A stretch of DNA of 11,794 bases from Deltaproteobacteria bacterium (GTDB taxonomy: Bacteria > Desulfobacterota > Desulfobulbia > Desulfobulbales > BM004). Shown here in pieces: positions 1 through 8,075 of the stretch (position 1 is its first letter; every line of letters begins with the position of its first letter). The position numbers and the translations under genes were made by a program. Where the stretch lies: assembly GCA_020346205.1 (NCBI GenBank), contig CP070776.1:1041465-1053258 (forward strand), given 5' to 3'. The notes under the pieces were generated by a model. That model saw only the letters and a list, made by a program, of their open reading frames with translations, did no database searches and was not told the origin of the DNA.

Positions 1-1029
1 AACGGCCAGGACTCATTCACCTATGAGATTAGCGACGGACAAGGTGGTACTGACACGGCTACCGTTACTGTCACTGTTGATCCGGTTAACGATCCGCCGG
101 TGGCAATTGATGATTCCTACTCAACTACTGCTACCGATGCAACTGCCAATGTTGTTCTGGTCATTGACACATCAGGTTCTATGGAAGGAGACCCTCTGGC
201 ATTAACCAAGACAGCTGTTGCCAACCTGATCAATACCTATGGCAATTCTCTCCAAGGTGTGATGGTTGTTGAATTTAACACCAATGCCTCTGTCCTTACC
301 AATGGTGGGAACGTCTGGATGTCTGGTCCCAATGCCATATCCCAGGTTAATGGTCTAGAAGCCGGCGGCTGGACAGATTATGACGACGCAATACAGGCAG
401 TACAAAACAATTACAATGGTGTGAATGGGACCGAAACACCACCGGACGCAGATAACACCTTTGTCTATTTCCTTTCTGACGGTGACCCAAGACCGGTTGA
501 CGATCCAGACTCCTTTGTTCAAGCAGATGACAGGGCAGCCTGGGAAACCTTCCTGAACAACGAAGATATTGACGAAGTCTATGCAGTTGGCATTGGTGAC
601 GGAGTTACCACAACTACGTATCTCGAAACAGTTGCCTGGACATCTGATGCAGGTGGAGCACCCATTGACAATGTAATAATGGTAGACACCTTTGACGACC
701 TGTCAGGAACGTTGGAATCAATTGCTCAAACTGTTTATGGCAATGTAATTACGGACGGGACCGCCAATGATTATGACCCTGATGGGGATCCAATATCCGT
801 TACCCATGTTAATGGAAATGCACTTGACGGCGACTCCTCTACCTATGACGAATTTGTTCTTGATAAAGGCACGCTTTCCATTAACGAGGTTGGTGAGTTT
901 TCATTTACGCCAAATACCAATACTACCGGAAACCAGACATTTGATTATACAATTGATGATGGTTTTGGAGGGACTGACATAGGAGTTGTCTCCATCGATA
1001 TTCTGGTTGATCCGGACCCTGAGACATAA
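1..1029 (+). CDS. C-terminal part of a large VWA-containing repeat adhesin (5' end outside window)
   Basis: The frame is open from base 1, so the gene starts upstream; 342 residues are visible. Residues 1-40 are the end of one tandem-95/cadherin-like repeat (FTYEISDGQGGTDTATV) and the start of the next (NDPPVAIDDSYSTT). A VWA domain follows at about residues 50-246 with a full metal-ion-dependent adhesion site: DTSGS at 56-60, Thr125 in GWTDYDD, and Asp160 in FLSDGD. After it comes another repeat segment (YDPDGDPISVTHVNG ... FDYTIDDGFGGTD), then stop. Such proteins are giant cell-surface adhesins exported by type I secretion; the Lap-type secretion and release genes next door support this. 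The C terminus has no GGxGxDxLx calcium-binding repeats and no recognisable type I signal, which is unusual. The GTG at 100 is only an internal codon, not a start. The neighbouring minus-strand operon is convergent with this gene. Confidence 0.85.
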   Translation, partial: NGQDSFTYEISDGQGGTDTATVTVTVDPVNDPPVAIDDSYSTTATDATANVVLVIDTSGSMEGDPLALTKTAVANLINTYGNSLQGVMVVEFNTNASVLTNGGNVWMSGPNAISQVNGLEAGGWTDYDDAIQAVQNNYNGVNGTETPPDADNTFVYFLSDGDPRPVDDPDSFVQADDRAAWETFLNNEDIDEVYAVGIGDGVTTTTYLETVAWTSDAGGAPIDNVIMVDTFDDLSGTLESIAQTVYGNVITDGTANDYDPDGDPISVTHVNGNALDGDSSTYDEFVLDKGTLSINEVGEFSFTPNTNTTGNQTFDYTIDDGFGGTDIGVVSIDILVDPDPET

Positions 1030-1040
1030 ATTATTTTATG

Positions 1041-1082
1041 AAAAAAAACCACTGCTCACATTTAAGTGGCAGCGGTTTTTTT
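1041..1082. terminator. Bidirectional intrinsic terminator after the adhesin
   Basis: An A-run and imperfect stem (ACC.CTGC.CAC) pair with GTGGCAGCGGT and a T-run, with one mismatch and one bulge. Both strands end in at least seven T after the stem. It lies 11 nt past the adhesin stop and about 100 nt past the stop of the convergent LuxR-type gene, so it can serve both. Confidence 0.75.
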
Positions 1083-1180
1083 GTTGATTAATAGCTCAAA
1101 AAATAGCCTGCATTAAAGGCAATGGGCATACATCACAAAACAAGACAAAACGTTATCAATCATGCATGAGCTATATTTCT

Positions 1181-1801
1181 TTAACCACGGTTGATTAACA
1201 ATGCCAGGTTAAGACGACTACCCGTCTTAGTTTTTTCATAAACAGAACTTAAGTGTGCTTTCACTGTGCGCTCTGTTATTTTCAAATCAGCAGCAATTTC
1301 CAGGTTTGATTGCCCATGGGCAACAAGGTTTGCAATTTCACGCTCCCTCTTTGTTAAACTTCCAAGTATTTTTTCAGAATTGGAAACCGCTTTTTCTTTT
1401 GCTCTGGCATAGGAATCGAGAATCAACCGCTGCATGACCTTCTGGCCCAACCATACAGCACCACCTGTAATGACGCGAACAGCTTCTGAAAGGCGCTCTG
1501 CCGAGATATAGGTGTTTGCGTATCCTACTATTCCCAGTTTAAGGAATGTAAGGCCTTCCTCTTCATTGGGCTCATCTGAGAGCAAAAAAATTCTGCTCAA
1601 CGGAGTTGCGCGCCGTATCTCAATAAAAATGTCTGTGTCGATAAGGGGGCGGTGAATCAAGATCAGATCAAATGTATTCTCTGAGGAGTTACTTTTTAGT
1701 TTTGCAACTGTATTGACCTGCTCGAAATCATAGTTATCCCCCAGCAGGTCCCCCCACCTTTTGATAACCGTTTCATCAGCACTGCATAAGAGAATAGCCA
1801 T
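1181..1801 (-). CDS. LuxR/NarL-type transcriptional regulator with a degenerate receiver domain
   Basis: The protein has 206 residues: an N-terminal CheY-like fold (about 1-118) and a C-terminal LuxR helix-turn-helix (about 147-205; LTKREREIANLVAHG, then ITERTVKAHLSSVYEK). The HTH looks intact and should bind DNA. The receiver lacks the phosphorylation residues: the phosphoacceptor Asp position reads LILIHRP, with His50 in its place; the acidic pocket is CSAD; the Lys position after GYA is not Lys. It is therefore probably not controlled by a standard histidine kinase (inference). The ATG lies 3 nt after the stop of the membrane fusion protein gene, so it is very probably cotranscribed as the last gene of the secretion operon. 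Its target is unknown; control of the adhesin or of the secretion genes is a reasonable guess. Confidence 0.85.
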   Translation of the reverse strand: MAILLCSADETVIKRWGDLLGDNYDFEQVNTVAKLKSNSSENTFDLILIHRPLIDTDIFIEIRRATPLSRIFLLSDEPNEEEGLTFLKLGIVGYANTYISAERLSEAVRVITGGAVWLGQKVMQRLILDSYARAKEKAVSNSEKILGSLTKREREIANLVAHGQSNLEIAADLKITERTVKAHLSSVYEKTKTGSRLNLALLINRG

Positions 1802-1804
1802 GGT

Positions 1805-3166
1805 TTACTGTTCCCTTAATGCCATGTACTTTGCTCTCAGGACTGGTTTCATAAGATAGGCTAATATTGTCTTCTCACCAGTAAGAATATCAACAGAAGC
1901 GACCATACCGGGGATAATTGGCAAAGGGTCTGATTCCGGTCCAAGATAGTTCTTGTTTGTTCTTAAACGCACCAGATAAAAACTGTTGCCTTTTTCATCT
2001 GTAATACTGTCGGCACTAATATGTTCAAGTTTGGCCTCCAGCCCGCCATAGATGGTAAAATCATAAGCTGTGAACTTTACCTTGGCTTCCTGGTTCGGTC
2101 GTAAAAATGCAATATCAGAAGGCTTGATTTTAGCCTCGATCACCAGTGTATCTTCCAGAGGAACTATTTCAACAAGATCCATGCCAGGCTGGATAACTCC
2201 GCCCACAGTATTAACGAGGAGCCTGTTGATTGTACCTGTGACCGGTGAACGTACATTTGTTCGTCTTAAACGGTCTTCCAGTGCAATTGCTGTAGCAGAT
2301 ACACCCTCAAGTTCAGCCAGAACCTCATTTAACTCGGATTTGGCTTTATTAAAGAAAGCAAGCTGGTTTTCACGGAGCTCAAACTGGGCTTCCTGGAGTT
2401 TTGATTTTGCCTTGGGAATAGACTGTTTAATCGTTTGAATATCGCCCTGCATCTGGCTGGCTTGCCGCTCAAGGTGTAAAACTTCAACTTCCGACACCGC
2501 TCCCTGAGCAATCAAGGGCCTGGTAAGTTCCAATTCCTTGTTCAAAAGGGCAAAGGTTCTGGTCAGTTCTTCAAGCTTTGAAGTTAATTCCCTGTGCTCA
2601 TGCTTCCGCTGGCTGATCTGTTCATCCAGGATATCCATGGTTGACTGGAATTCCCTTTTTCTGGATTCAAAAAGCTCCTGTTCACGCACCCCGATCTCAG
2701 GCTTTTCGTCGATTACTTCCTGCGGTACTTTAAAGTCAGTGCCATTGGCTTCAGCTAGCAGCCGGGCAGCTTTAGCTTTATAGGAGAGATATTTAACCCG
2801 GTTCTGCTTGAATGATGAGGAGAAACGCGTTTCATCAATCCGTAAGAGAAGTTGATTTTTCTTCACCAGTTCGCCAACATCAACCATGATTTCAGAAAGT
2901 ATGCCGCCTTCAAGATTTTGTACTATCTGAATCTGTGTAGAAGGAACCACCTTACCGTCACCGCGGGTCACCTGTTCAATATTAGAAAAATATGCCCAGA
3001 TCATAAACAACAGGAAGAGAACAAGAATCACCCAGAGAATTGCCCTGCCCCCTCTAGGGGTCTGAGCCAGGATAGACGTACGTATATCGGTCATCAGGTC
3101 GACTTCTTCAGCCTGCATGCGATAGAACAGTTTATTCTGCTCAGGTTTTTTCTCAGGTTCAGACAA
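1805..3166 (-). CDS. lapC: HlyD/LapC-family type I secretion membrane fusion protein
   Basis: This periplasmic adaptor links the inner-membrane ABC exporter to the outer-membrane channel. It has 453 residues: a short cytoplasmic N terminus, one transmembrane helix at about 43-60 (ILWVILVLFLLFMIWAYF), the family sequence GKVVPSTQIQIVQNLEGGIL at 71-90, a long charged coiled coil from about 120 to 300, a lipoyl/beta-barrel part (RSPVTGTINRLLVNTVGG), and the typical C-terminal ending GMVASVDILTGEKTILAYL. Length and layout are normal for the family. The start is TTG at 3166, chosen because AGGAG lies 7 nt upstream (3175-3179 on the + strand); an ATG at codon 17 is the alternative. It follows the ABC transporter gene by 14 nt. 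The lapC name rests on the linked lapB, lapD and lapG genes; the family call itself is secure. Confidence 0.93.
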   Translation of the reverse strand: MSEPEKKPEQNKLFYRMQAEEVDLMTDIRTSILAQTPRGGRAILWVILVLFLLFMIWAYFSNIEQVTRGDGKVVPSTQIQIVQNLEGGILSEIMVDVGELVKKNQLLLRIDETRFSSSFKQNRVKYLSYKAKAARLLAEANGTDFKVPQEVIDEKPEIGVREQELFESRKREFQSTMDILDEQISQRKHEHRELTSKLEELTRTFALLNKELELTRPLIAQGAVSEVEVLHLERQASQMQGDIQTIKQSIPKAKSKLQEAQFELRENQLAFFNKAKSELNEVLAELEGVSATAIALEDRLRRTNVRSPVTGTINRLLVNTVGGVIQPGMDLVEIVPLEDTLVIEAKIKPSDIAFLRPNQEAKVKFTAYDFTIYGGLEAKLEHISADSITDEKGNSFYLVRLRTNKNYLGPESDPLPIIPGMVASVDILTGEKTILAYLMKPVLRAKYMALREQ

Positions 3167-3180
3167 ACTGCAAACTCCTG

Positions 3181-5358
3181 TTAAACGTTTAACTGGCCTC
3201 TTTTCAGGGCCTCAAGAACAGATGCTTTGGGTCCATCAGCCACTACAGTACCATTATCAATAACTATTAGGCGGTCTACCATCTCAAGCAGTGAAGCCCT
3301 GTGAGTGATCAATATCACCGTTTTGTTTTCTATAGTATTGGATAGATTATCACGCAGCAATACCTCTGTCCTGTTATCCATATTGCTCGTCGGCTCGTCA
3401 AGAACAAGAACCTGAGGATCCAACAGCATTGCCCGGGACAAGGCCACACATTGTCTCTGTCCGCCTGAAAGCCCCCTTCCAAGCTCACCCACCTCCATGT
3501 CAAAACCCATGGAATGCTTTTTAACAAATTCGTTCACCCCTGTGAGTTCTGCAGCTCTTACAATGGTATTATCATCAACATCATGGGTGCCCATGGTTAT
3601 ATTATCCCTGATAGTGCCGCGGAAAAGGGTGATATCCTGCGATACATAACCGATACTCTTTCTCAGGTCAGCCGGATCTATTTGCCTTATATCTGTGCCG
3701 TCCATGCTCACCATACCGCTGAGCGGTTCGTACAAACCAAGAATTAGCTTGCCCAGGGTCGTTTTGCCAGAGCCTATGGGACCAATGACACCAACCTTTT
3801 CAGCTGGTTTTATTTTCAAGGAAATATTATTCAGGATCTTTACAGTCTGATTCGGATAGGCGAAGGATAGATTCTTAACTTCAATAGCCCCTTCAATCTC
3901 TGCCCTATGCAGAAATGACTTCCCTTCCGGCCGTTCCACCGGAAGCTCCATAATCTGATTAAGGGTCTTCAAAGCTGCCCTGGCACGATGATATCGAGTG
4001 GCAAGGCTTACAACCTGAGACATGGGGGCAATGGCCTGACGGGAAAGTATCACCAATGCTATCAAGCCACCTTGTGACAGATTGCCATTGGAGATCATGT
4101 AGACACCCACAACAACAACACCAACAACGGACATGCTTTGCACAAAAAACGAAAAATGATTCACTGAGGATGATAGGAACCTTGAACGGGCGCTCCACTT
4201 GGCAATATAGCTGACCGCTTCTTCCCAGGCTCGCTGAATCTGGCTCTCAGCGCCAAGCATCTTAATGGTCTCAAGACCGGTTAGCCCTTCCACCAGAATT
4301 GCATTTTTTTGGGATGAAGCCTGAAATGATTCCTCAACAGCTTTTTGCAGGGGAACCTGGATAAAAAAAGCATAGGCCAGAAGTAGTATGATGGAAACTA
4401 TCTGCACCAGGACAACAACTCCACCCAGATACCAGATGACCAGAAGGGCCAGAACCACAAAAGGCATATCGATCAATGCAGTTATGGAAAAAGAGGTAAT
4501 AAAATCGCGTATAGATTCAAACTCCTGCAGATTCTTTGAAAAAGAACCAATTGACTGAGGCCTTGCCTCCATGCGTAATCCAAGCACCTTTTGGAAAAGG
4601 GCTGCAGAAATTTTCAGGTTTGCCTTCTTGCCTGCCTCATCGACGAAAAAGCCCCGCAGGCCACGCATGATGACTGCAAAAACATAAATGACACTGATAC
4701 CAATGGCCAAAACCCATAAGGTTTCAAAGGCAGCATTCGGTATCACCCGATCATAAACATTTAAAACGAAAAATGGACTTGCAAGGCCAAAAACATTAAT
4801 TAAAAATGAGGCAATAAAAACATCCCTGTATATACGCCAGGACTCAAAAATTGTTCCCCAAAACCACCCTCTTTCAGAACTTGTAGGACTGATTTCCTCA
4901 ACGGTCTGTTGATCCATGCGGAATTTCGGCCGCACAAATATTCCATACCCGGTGTAGATATCTTCCAGTTCCTGCTTTGTAACGGTTTTTTCCCCCATAC
5001 CTGTTTCAGGCATCAAGATCTGTAGCTCCTGGCCTTGTTTTTCTATTGCAATAAGAATACAGGCCTTACGGTCATTCAGGAGCAGGACTACCGGGAGTTG
5101 CAGGCTGGTAATTCTCTCAAGGGGACGATGGAGGACACGGGATGACAAACCGACACGTTCTGCTGCCCTGGAAAACAGATCAACAGTGAGCCTGTTATCA
5201 ACTAAAGGCAAACCGGAGCTTAAGCTCGTTCGTGTAGCCGAACGGCCATGCAGCTTGGTAAGCTGCATGAGGCAATCCAGAAGCGGATCATCATGAGTAT
5301 CTGTATCCCCCCCAAGATTCCAGTTCCCTGGAGGGGTTTTTGCATCTTTTTCTGGCAT
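3181..5358 (-). CDS. lapB: LapB-family type I secretion ABC transporter (permease/ATPase)
   Basis: This is the inner-membrane exporter ATPase for a large adhesin, 725 residues. Residues about 22-145 form a C39-peptidase-like domain (DPLLDCLMQLTKLHGR). Cys29 is present, but the catalytic His region reads ACILIAI, so it is probably a non-cleaving substrate-docking domain. The transmembrane domain spans about 170-460. The nucleotide-binding domain has Walker A GPIGSGKT (526-533), Q-loop YVSQD (571-575), signature LSGGQ (630-634), Walker B VLVLDE (650-655) and H-loop His686. The ATG at 5358 has no strong ribosome site in front of it. It is the first gene of a three-gene unit with lapC and the LuxR-type regulator. 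Size and domain order match LapB-type exporters rather than peptidase-active bacteriocin exporters. Confidence 0.94.
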   Translation of the reverse strand: MPEKDAKTPPGNWNLGGDTDTHDDPLLDCLMQLTKLHGRSATRTSLSSGLPLVDNRLTVDLFSRAAERVGLSSRVLHRPLERITSLQLPVVLLLNDRKACILIAIEKQGQELQILMPETGMGEKTVTKQELEDIYTGYGIFVRPKFRMDQQTVEEISPTSSERGWFWGTIFESWRIYRDVFIASFLINVFGLASPFFVLNVYDRVIPNAAFETLWVLAIGISVIYVFAVIMRGLRGFFVDEAGKKANLKISAALFQKVLGLRMEARPQSIGSFSKNLQEFESIRDFITSFSITALIDMPFVVLALLVIWYLGGVVVLVQIVSIILLLAYAFFIQVPLQKAVEESFQASSQKNAILVEGLTGLETIKMLGAESQIQRAWEEAVSYIAKWSARSRFLSSSVNHFSFFVQSMSVVGVVVVGVYMISNGNLSQGGLIALVILSRQAIAPMSQVVSLATRYHRARAALKTLNQIMELPVERPEGKSFLHRAEIEGAIEVKNLSFAYPNQTVKILNNISLKIKPAEKVGVIGPIGSGKTTLGKLILGLYEPLSGMVSMDGTDIRQIDPADLRKSIGYVSQDITLFRGTIRDNITMGTHDVDDNTIVRAAELTGVNEFVKKHSMGFDMEVGELGRGLSGGQRQCVALSRAMLLDPQVLVLDEPTSNMDNRTEVLLRDNLSNTIENKTVILITHRASLLEMVDRLIVIDNGTVVADGPKASVLEALKRGQLNV

Positions 5359-5381
5359 TTATTTGCTATTCTGTTTTGAGA

Positions 5382-5409
5382 AATATATCTAAAGTGAAAC
5401 CATTTACAA
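5382..5409 (-). promoter_or_regulatory. Candidate sigma70-like promoter for the lapB-lapC-luxR operon
   Basis: Read on the minus strand: TTGTAA, a 16-nt spacer, then TATATT, ending about 24 nt upstream of the lapB ATG. It is placed sensibly in the AT-rich divergent gap (5359-5550), but hexamer matches are easy to find by chance in such sequence. Confidence 0.35.
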
Positions 5410-5484
5410 CCACACATCTTTAACTTATTAATGCGATCGGGTAAATATATTTTAGTGTAAAAATAAGGAGATGTCCATTTTTTG

Positions 5485-5513
5485 TTGGATAACACTCTAA
5501 AATAGCTTATAAA
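5485..5513 (+). promoter_or_regulatory. Candidate sigma70-like promoter for the small divergent gene
   Basis: TTGGAT (5485-5490), a 17-nt spacer and TATAAA (5508-5513) lie about 37 nt before the ATG at 5551. The spacing is ideal, but the region is AT-rich, so confidence is limited. Confidence 0.35.
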
Positions 5514-5550
5514 ATAATGTGTGATTAACTAATGCCAATGGAGCAGAACT

Positions 5551-5880
5551 ATGCTGTATATTGAAAGGGATAAGGATGGAAACATACTTGCTCTGCATAA
5601 CAAGCCAGAACCAAATGCTGGTGAGCAAAAATCCATAATGGATGAAGAAATTCTGGAGTTTCTTAACAAGAGCGTAGATACAGATCCCTGGGTGCAGCTG
5701 CTGTCACTCTCTGATATCGGGATCATCCGCATACTTGAGGACCTGATCGATCTTCTCATCCGTAAAAACGTTATTCTTTTTACGGAACTGCCGGAAGAGG
5801 CACAGGCAAAGATCAGGGAACGTAAACGGGTGCGAGAGAAAATCGACCCGGGCCATTTAATGGTTGATGATATTCTATAG
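5551..5880 (+). CDS. Small conserved protein of unknown function inside the lap cluster
   Basis: The product has 109 residues and is soluble, with no signal peptide or membrane segment. GGAG at 5540-5543 sits 7 nt before the ATG. The N terminus (MLYIERDKDGNILALHNKPEP) looks like a short beta-hairpin; the middle is helical (LSLSDIGIIRILEDLIDLLIRKN); the rest is charged (PEEAQAKIRERKRVREKI) and ends VDDIL. I recall similar short proteobacterial proteins that databases sometimes label 'tryptophan synthase subunit beta like'. Nothing visible supports TrpB function: no PLP-lysine motif, and the length is about a quarter of TrpB. It is divergent from lapB and convergent with lapD. Its role is unknown, and a link to adhesin secretion is only suggested by position. 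Confidence 0.8.
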   Translation: MLYIERDKDGNILALHNKPEPNAGEQKSIMDEEILEFLNKSVDTDPWVQLLSLSDIGIIRILEDLIDLLIRKNVILFTELPEEAQAKIRERKRVREKIDPGHLMVDDIL

Positions 5881-5938
5881 AAAGTTTTTTATTATCTTTA
5901 AGGAATTTTTCTTTCTCGTCTCTTAGATTGTTCTAGCT

Positions 5939-7909
5939 CTACTGTTTCTCTCCAAGCAAAGGCATAGGCCTTTCAACAATATATCCCTGAATTGCGTCAA
6001 GGTTGAGTTCCTTAAGCTGCTGCCATTGCTCCTCGGTCTCAACCCCTTCGGCTATAACTGTGATATCTAGGCTGTGTGCAACACTGCAGAGAGAACCAAT
6101 AAAAAATCTGCTGTCACTTTCCTTGTCTTTCAATTCACCTGTATAAGCCCTGTCAATCTTGACATAATCCGGACGCAGTGATTTCAGGTAACCCAAATGA
6201 GAAAAGCTCTGTCCATAATGATCTAGGCCTACCAGATGTTCATATTTCCTAACAACTGAACTGAACTCTTTTATCATTTCAAGATGCTGGACTGCTCCAA
6301 ACTCAGGAAATTCAAAATTAATCCGCGGAGCCTTCTCCGGTAAATTTTCAACAGCAAATAAAAGCCATCTGCGGAACGAATCATTCTGCAGCGAAGCAGG
6401 TGAAACATTAACCGCCACCCGGTCAGCGTTTAACACTGCGGAATCAATCTGCATCACATCTTCAATTACAATACGGTCAAGGTAGGAAACCAGTTGCAAA
6501 CGCTCTGCAAAAGGCATAAACACTCCTGCACTCATCAGGCTGCCATCATCCTGTATAATACGGGAGAATATCTCAAGATGAATAATCTGGTTTCTGTCAA
6601 AGGTGTTGACAACCGGCTGGGCAAACAGGGTTATGAGACGTTCCGATAAAGCCCTATCAAGTGTTTCTTTCCACTGCTGCTCTCCCAGGGGTGTTTTCTC
6701 CATTTCTTCTGTAACAATATGGACTTCCCATTTGTTGGGGCCAGCCTGCTGTGCAGACCGTAATGCCAGGTCTGCCTCTGACAATAAACGCTTTAGGGTC
6801 GTAGTGCTTTCATAACTTACTGCGCCCACATGCCCGACATTATCGGTCAATGTGAGTTGCTCCACAGCAAGTTGATTCAAGTTATTACCTACTGCCTCTG
6901 CTATTGACTCAGCATCCCATTGTGCGACATCGGGTACAAAAATGCCAAAATCACCACCGGTCAAACGGGCAAGAACAGAATTGGGATACTCTTTTGTTGT
7001 TTCCTTCAGCATAGCTCCAACCCGCTGCAGGAGTTCGTCACCTGCCTGGAACCCTTTTTGCTGGTTCAATCCCTGCAGATCATTAATCTGAACGAGCAAT
7101 ACTATACCTTTGGTTGTGCTGTCGCGCCTATCAAGCCGTGCTGTTATCTGGGTATCGAAATAACGCCTATTACCCAACCCAGTAATAGAGTCATGATAAG
7201 CATGCTTCCGTAGGCCTTCTGCGATGGTAACCTGCTCTTGAAACATCTCCTTAACTTTACTGGTCATACGGTTCATGGCTTCAACTACACGGCGCAGTTC
7301 TTTTGTCTTGGGCAAACGATCCTGGATCTCATATTTTTTCTTACACAGAGCATCCGCCTGCCGCTCAACCATAACCAGTGGCTTTAATAACACCCGTAGC
7401 CCATATCCTCCTGCAATGAGAACAACTATTCCACAGGCCAAAAACCATAGGCTCATACGGACAACATTTTCCCAGAGAGTCTTATAAGCATATCCAGGAT
7501 GACTTTTAACATAAACCATACCAGCCTGATGCCAGCCAGCCATGACATTTGCTGTTGCTTCAGGTGTTTTCAATGGAACAAAGCTGATAAACCATTGTGG
7601 TACGTTTTCAATGGAAACGTTCAGCACCCTGTCAATAAGGATATTGCCATTGGTATCCGTATATCTGACAATCCGGTAATACCCCCTGTCAAACACTGCA
7701 TTGATCATGCCTTCTATTGCCGGCATATCATTTTCAATATTGTGCTGAGATATAGATAGGCCAAGGGATGTGGCGGTATCCTGAGAATGGGATTCCAGCT
7801 GGTCTATCAAAAAGGACCTGGTGCTTTCAAGTTTTGCCAGCCAAGTACCTGTGAATAGGATAAAGAACAGGACCAGAGTGAAAATAACGAGTTGTCTGTA
7901 AAGCGTCAT
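5939..7909 (-). CDS. lapD: LapD-like c-di-GMP receptor (periplasmic sensor-HAMP-degenerate GGDEF-degenerate EAL)
   Basis: This inner-membrane receptor would bind cytosolic c-di-GMP and hold the protease LapG in the periplasm. It has 656 residues: TM1 about 7-25, a LapD/MoxY-type periplasmic domain 26-150, TM2 about 152-173, HAMP about 174-226, GGDEF about 238-398 and EAL about 415-650. The periplasmic tip contains GWHQAG with Trp126, matching the LapG-contacting Trp125 of Pseudomonas LapD, then SHPGYAY. The GGDEF site reads RLTGGDF (315-321) and is not canonical. The EAL site reads EIF (446-448), and the DDFG motif reads DHYG (563-566), losing one metal-binding Asp; QGY at 641 and AEGVE at 620 remain. 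This fits a binding-only receptor rather than an enzyme. AGGTG lies 6 nt before the ATG. It is 166 nt downstream of the lapG-like gene on the same strand. Confidence 0.93.
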   Translation of the reverse strand: MTLYRQLVIFTLVLFFILFTGTWLAKLESTRSFLIDQLESHSQDTATSLGLSISQHNIENDMPAIEGMINAVFDRGYYRIVRYTDTNGNILIDRVLNVSIENVPQWFISFVPLKTPEATANVMAGWHQAGMVYVKSHPGYAYKTLWENVVRMSLWFLACGIVVLIAGGYGLRVLLKPLVMVERQADALCKKKYEIQDRLPKTKELRRVVEAMNRMTSKVKEMFQEQVTIAEGLRKHAYHDSITGLGNRRYFDTQITARLDRRDSTTKGIVLLVQINDLQGLNQQKGFQAGDELLQRVGAMLKETTKEYPNSVLARLTGGDFGIFVPDVAQWDAESIAEAVGNNLNQLAVEQLTLTDNVGHVGAVSYESTTTLKRLLSEADLALRSAQQAGPNKWEVHIVTEEMEKTPLGEQQWKETLDRALSERLITLFAQPVVNTFDRNQIIHLEIFSRIIQDDGSLMSAGVFMPFAERLQLVSYLDRIVIEDVMQIDSAVLNADRVAVNVSPASLQNDSFRRWLLFAVENLPEKAPRINFEFPEFGAVQHLEMIKEFSSVVRKYEHLVGLDHYGQSFSHLGYLKSLRPDYVKIDRAYTGELKDKESDSRFFIGSLCSVAHSLDITVIAEGVETEEQWQQLKELNLDAIQGYIVERPMPLLGEKQ

Positions 7910-7935
7910 AATTTACACCTTGTTTTAACACAGCA

Positions 7936-7967
7936 ATTATAATTCATAAGCATCAAATACAGTACAA
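7936..7967 (-). promoter_or_regulatory. Candidate promoter for lapD
   Basis: On the minus strand a perfect TATAAT (+ strand 7936-7941) lies about 26 nt before the ATG. TTGTAC is found upstream with a long 20-nt spacer, so the -35 assignment is weak. The rest of the lapG-lapD gap (7910-8075) shows no other clear element. Confidence 0.3.
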
Positions 7968-8075
7968 TTGTTTCATTGATGCCCTACTTTCCCGGGCTGC
8001 TTAAATTTGGTTTGCATTCTCATCTAAAACCATTTTCAAAATAAAAACTGAATACTATTGTTAAAACTTACACTC

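Noticed and set aside
990..1040. Frameshift at the adhesin end hiding RTX repeats
   Set aside because: None of the other frames continues with repeat-like sequence after the TAA, and a terminator begins 11 nt later.
5464..5500. Nine-codon leader peptide (AAGGAG directly before ATG at 5470)
   Set aside because: The ribosome-site spacing is zero and there is no attenuator-like structure after it.
5551..5880. Tryptophan synthase beta subunit
   Set aside because: 109 residues, no PLP-binding motif, and no trp genes nearby.
7910..8075. c-di-GMP riboswitch upstream of lapD
   Set aside because: No recognisable GEMM core or tetraloop/receptor pairing by eye; only a TATAAT-like box is supported.
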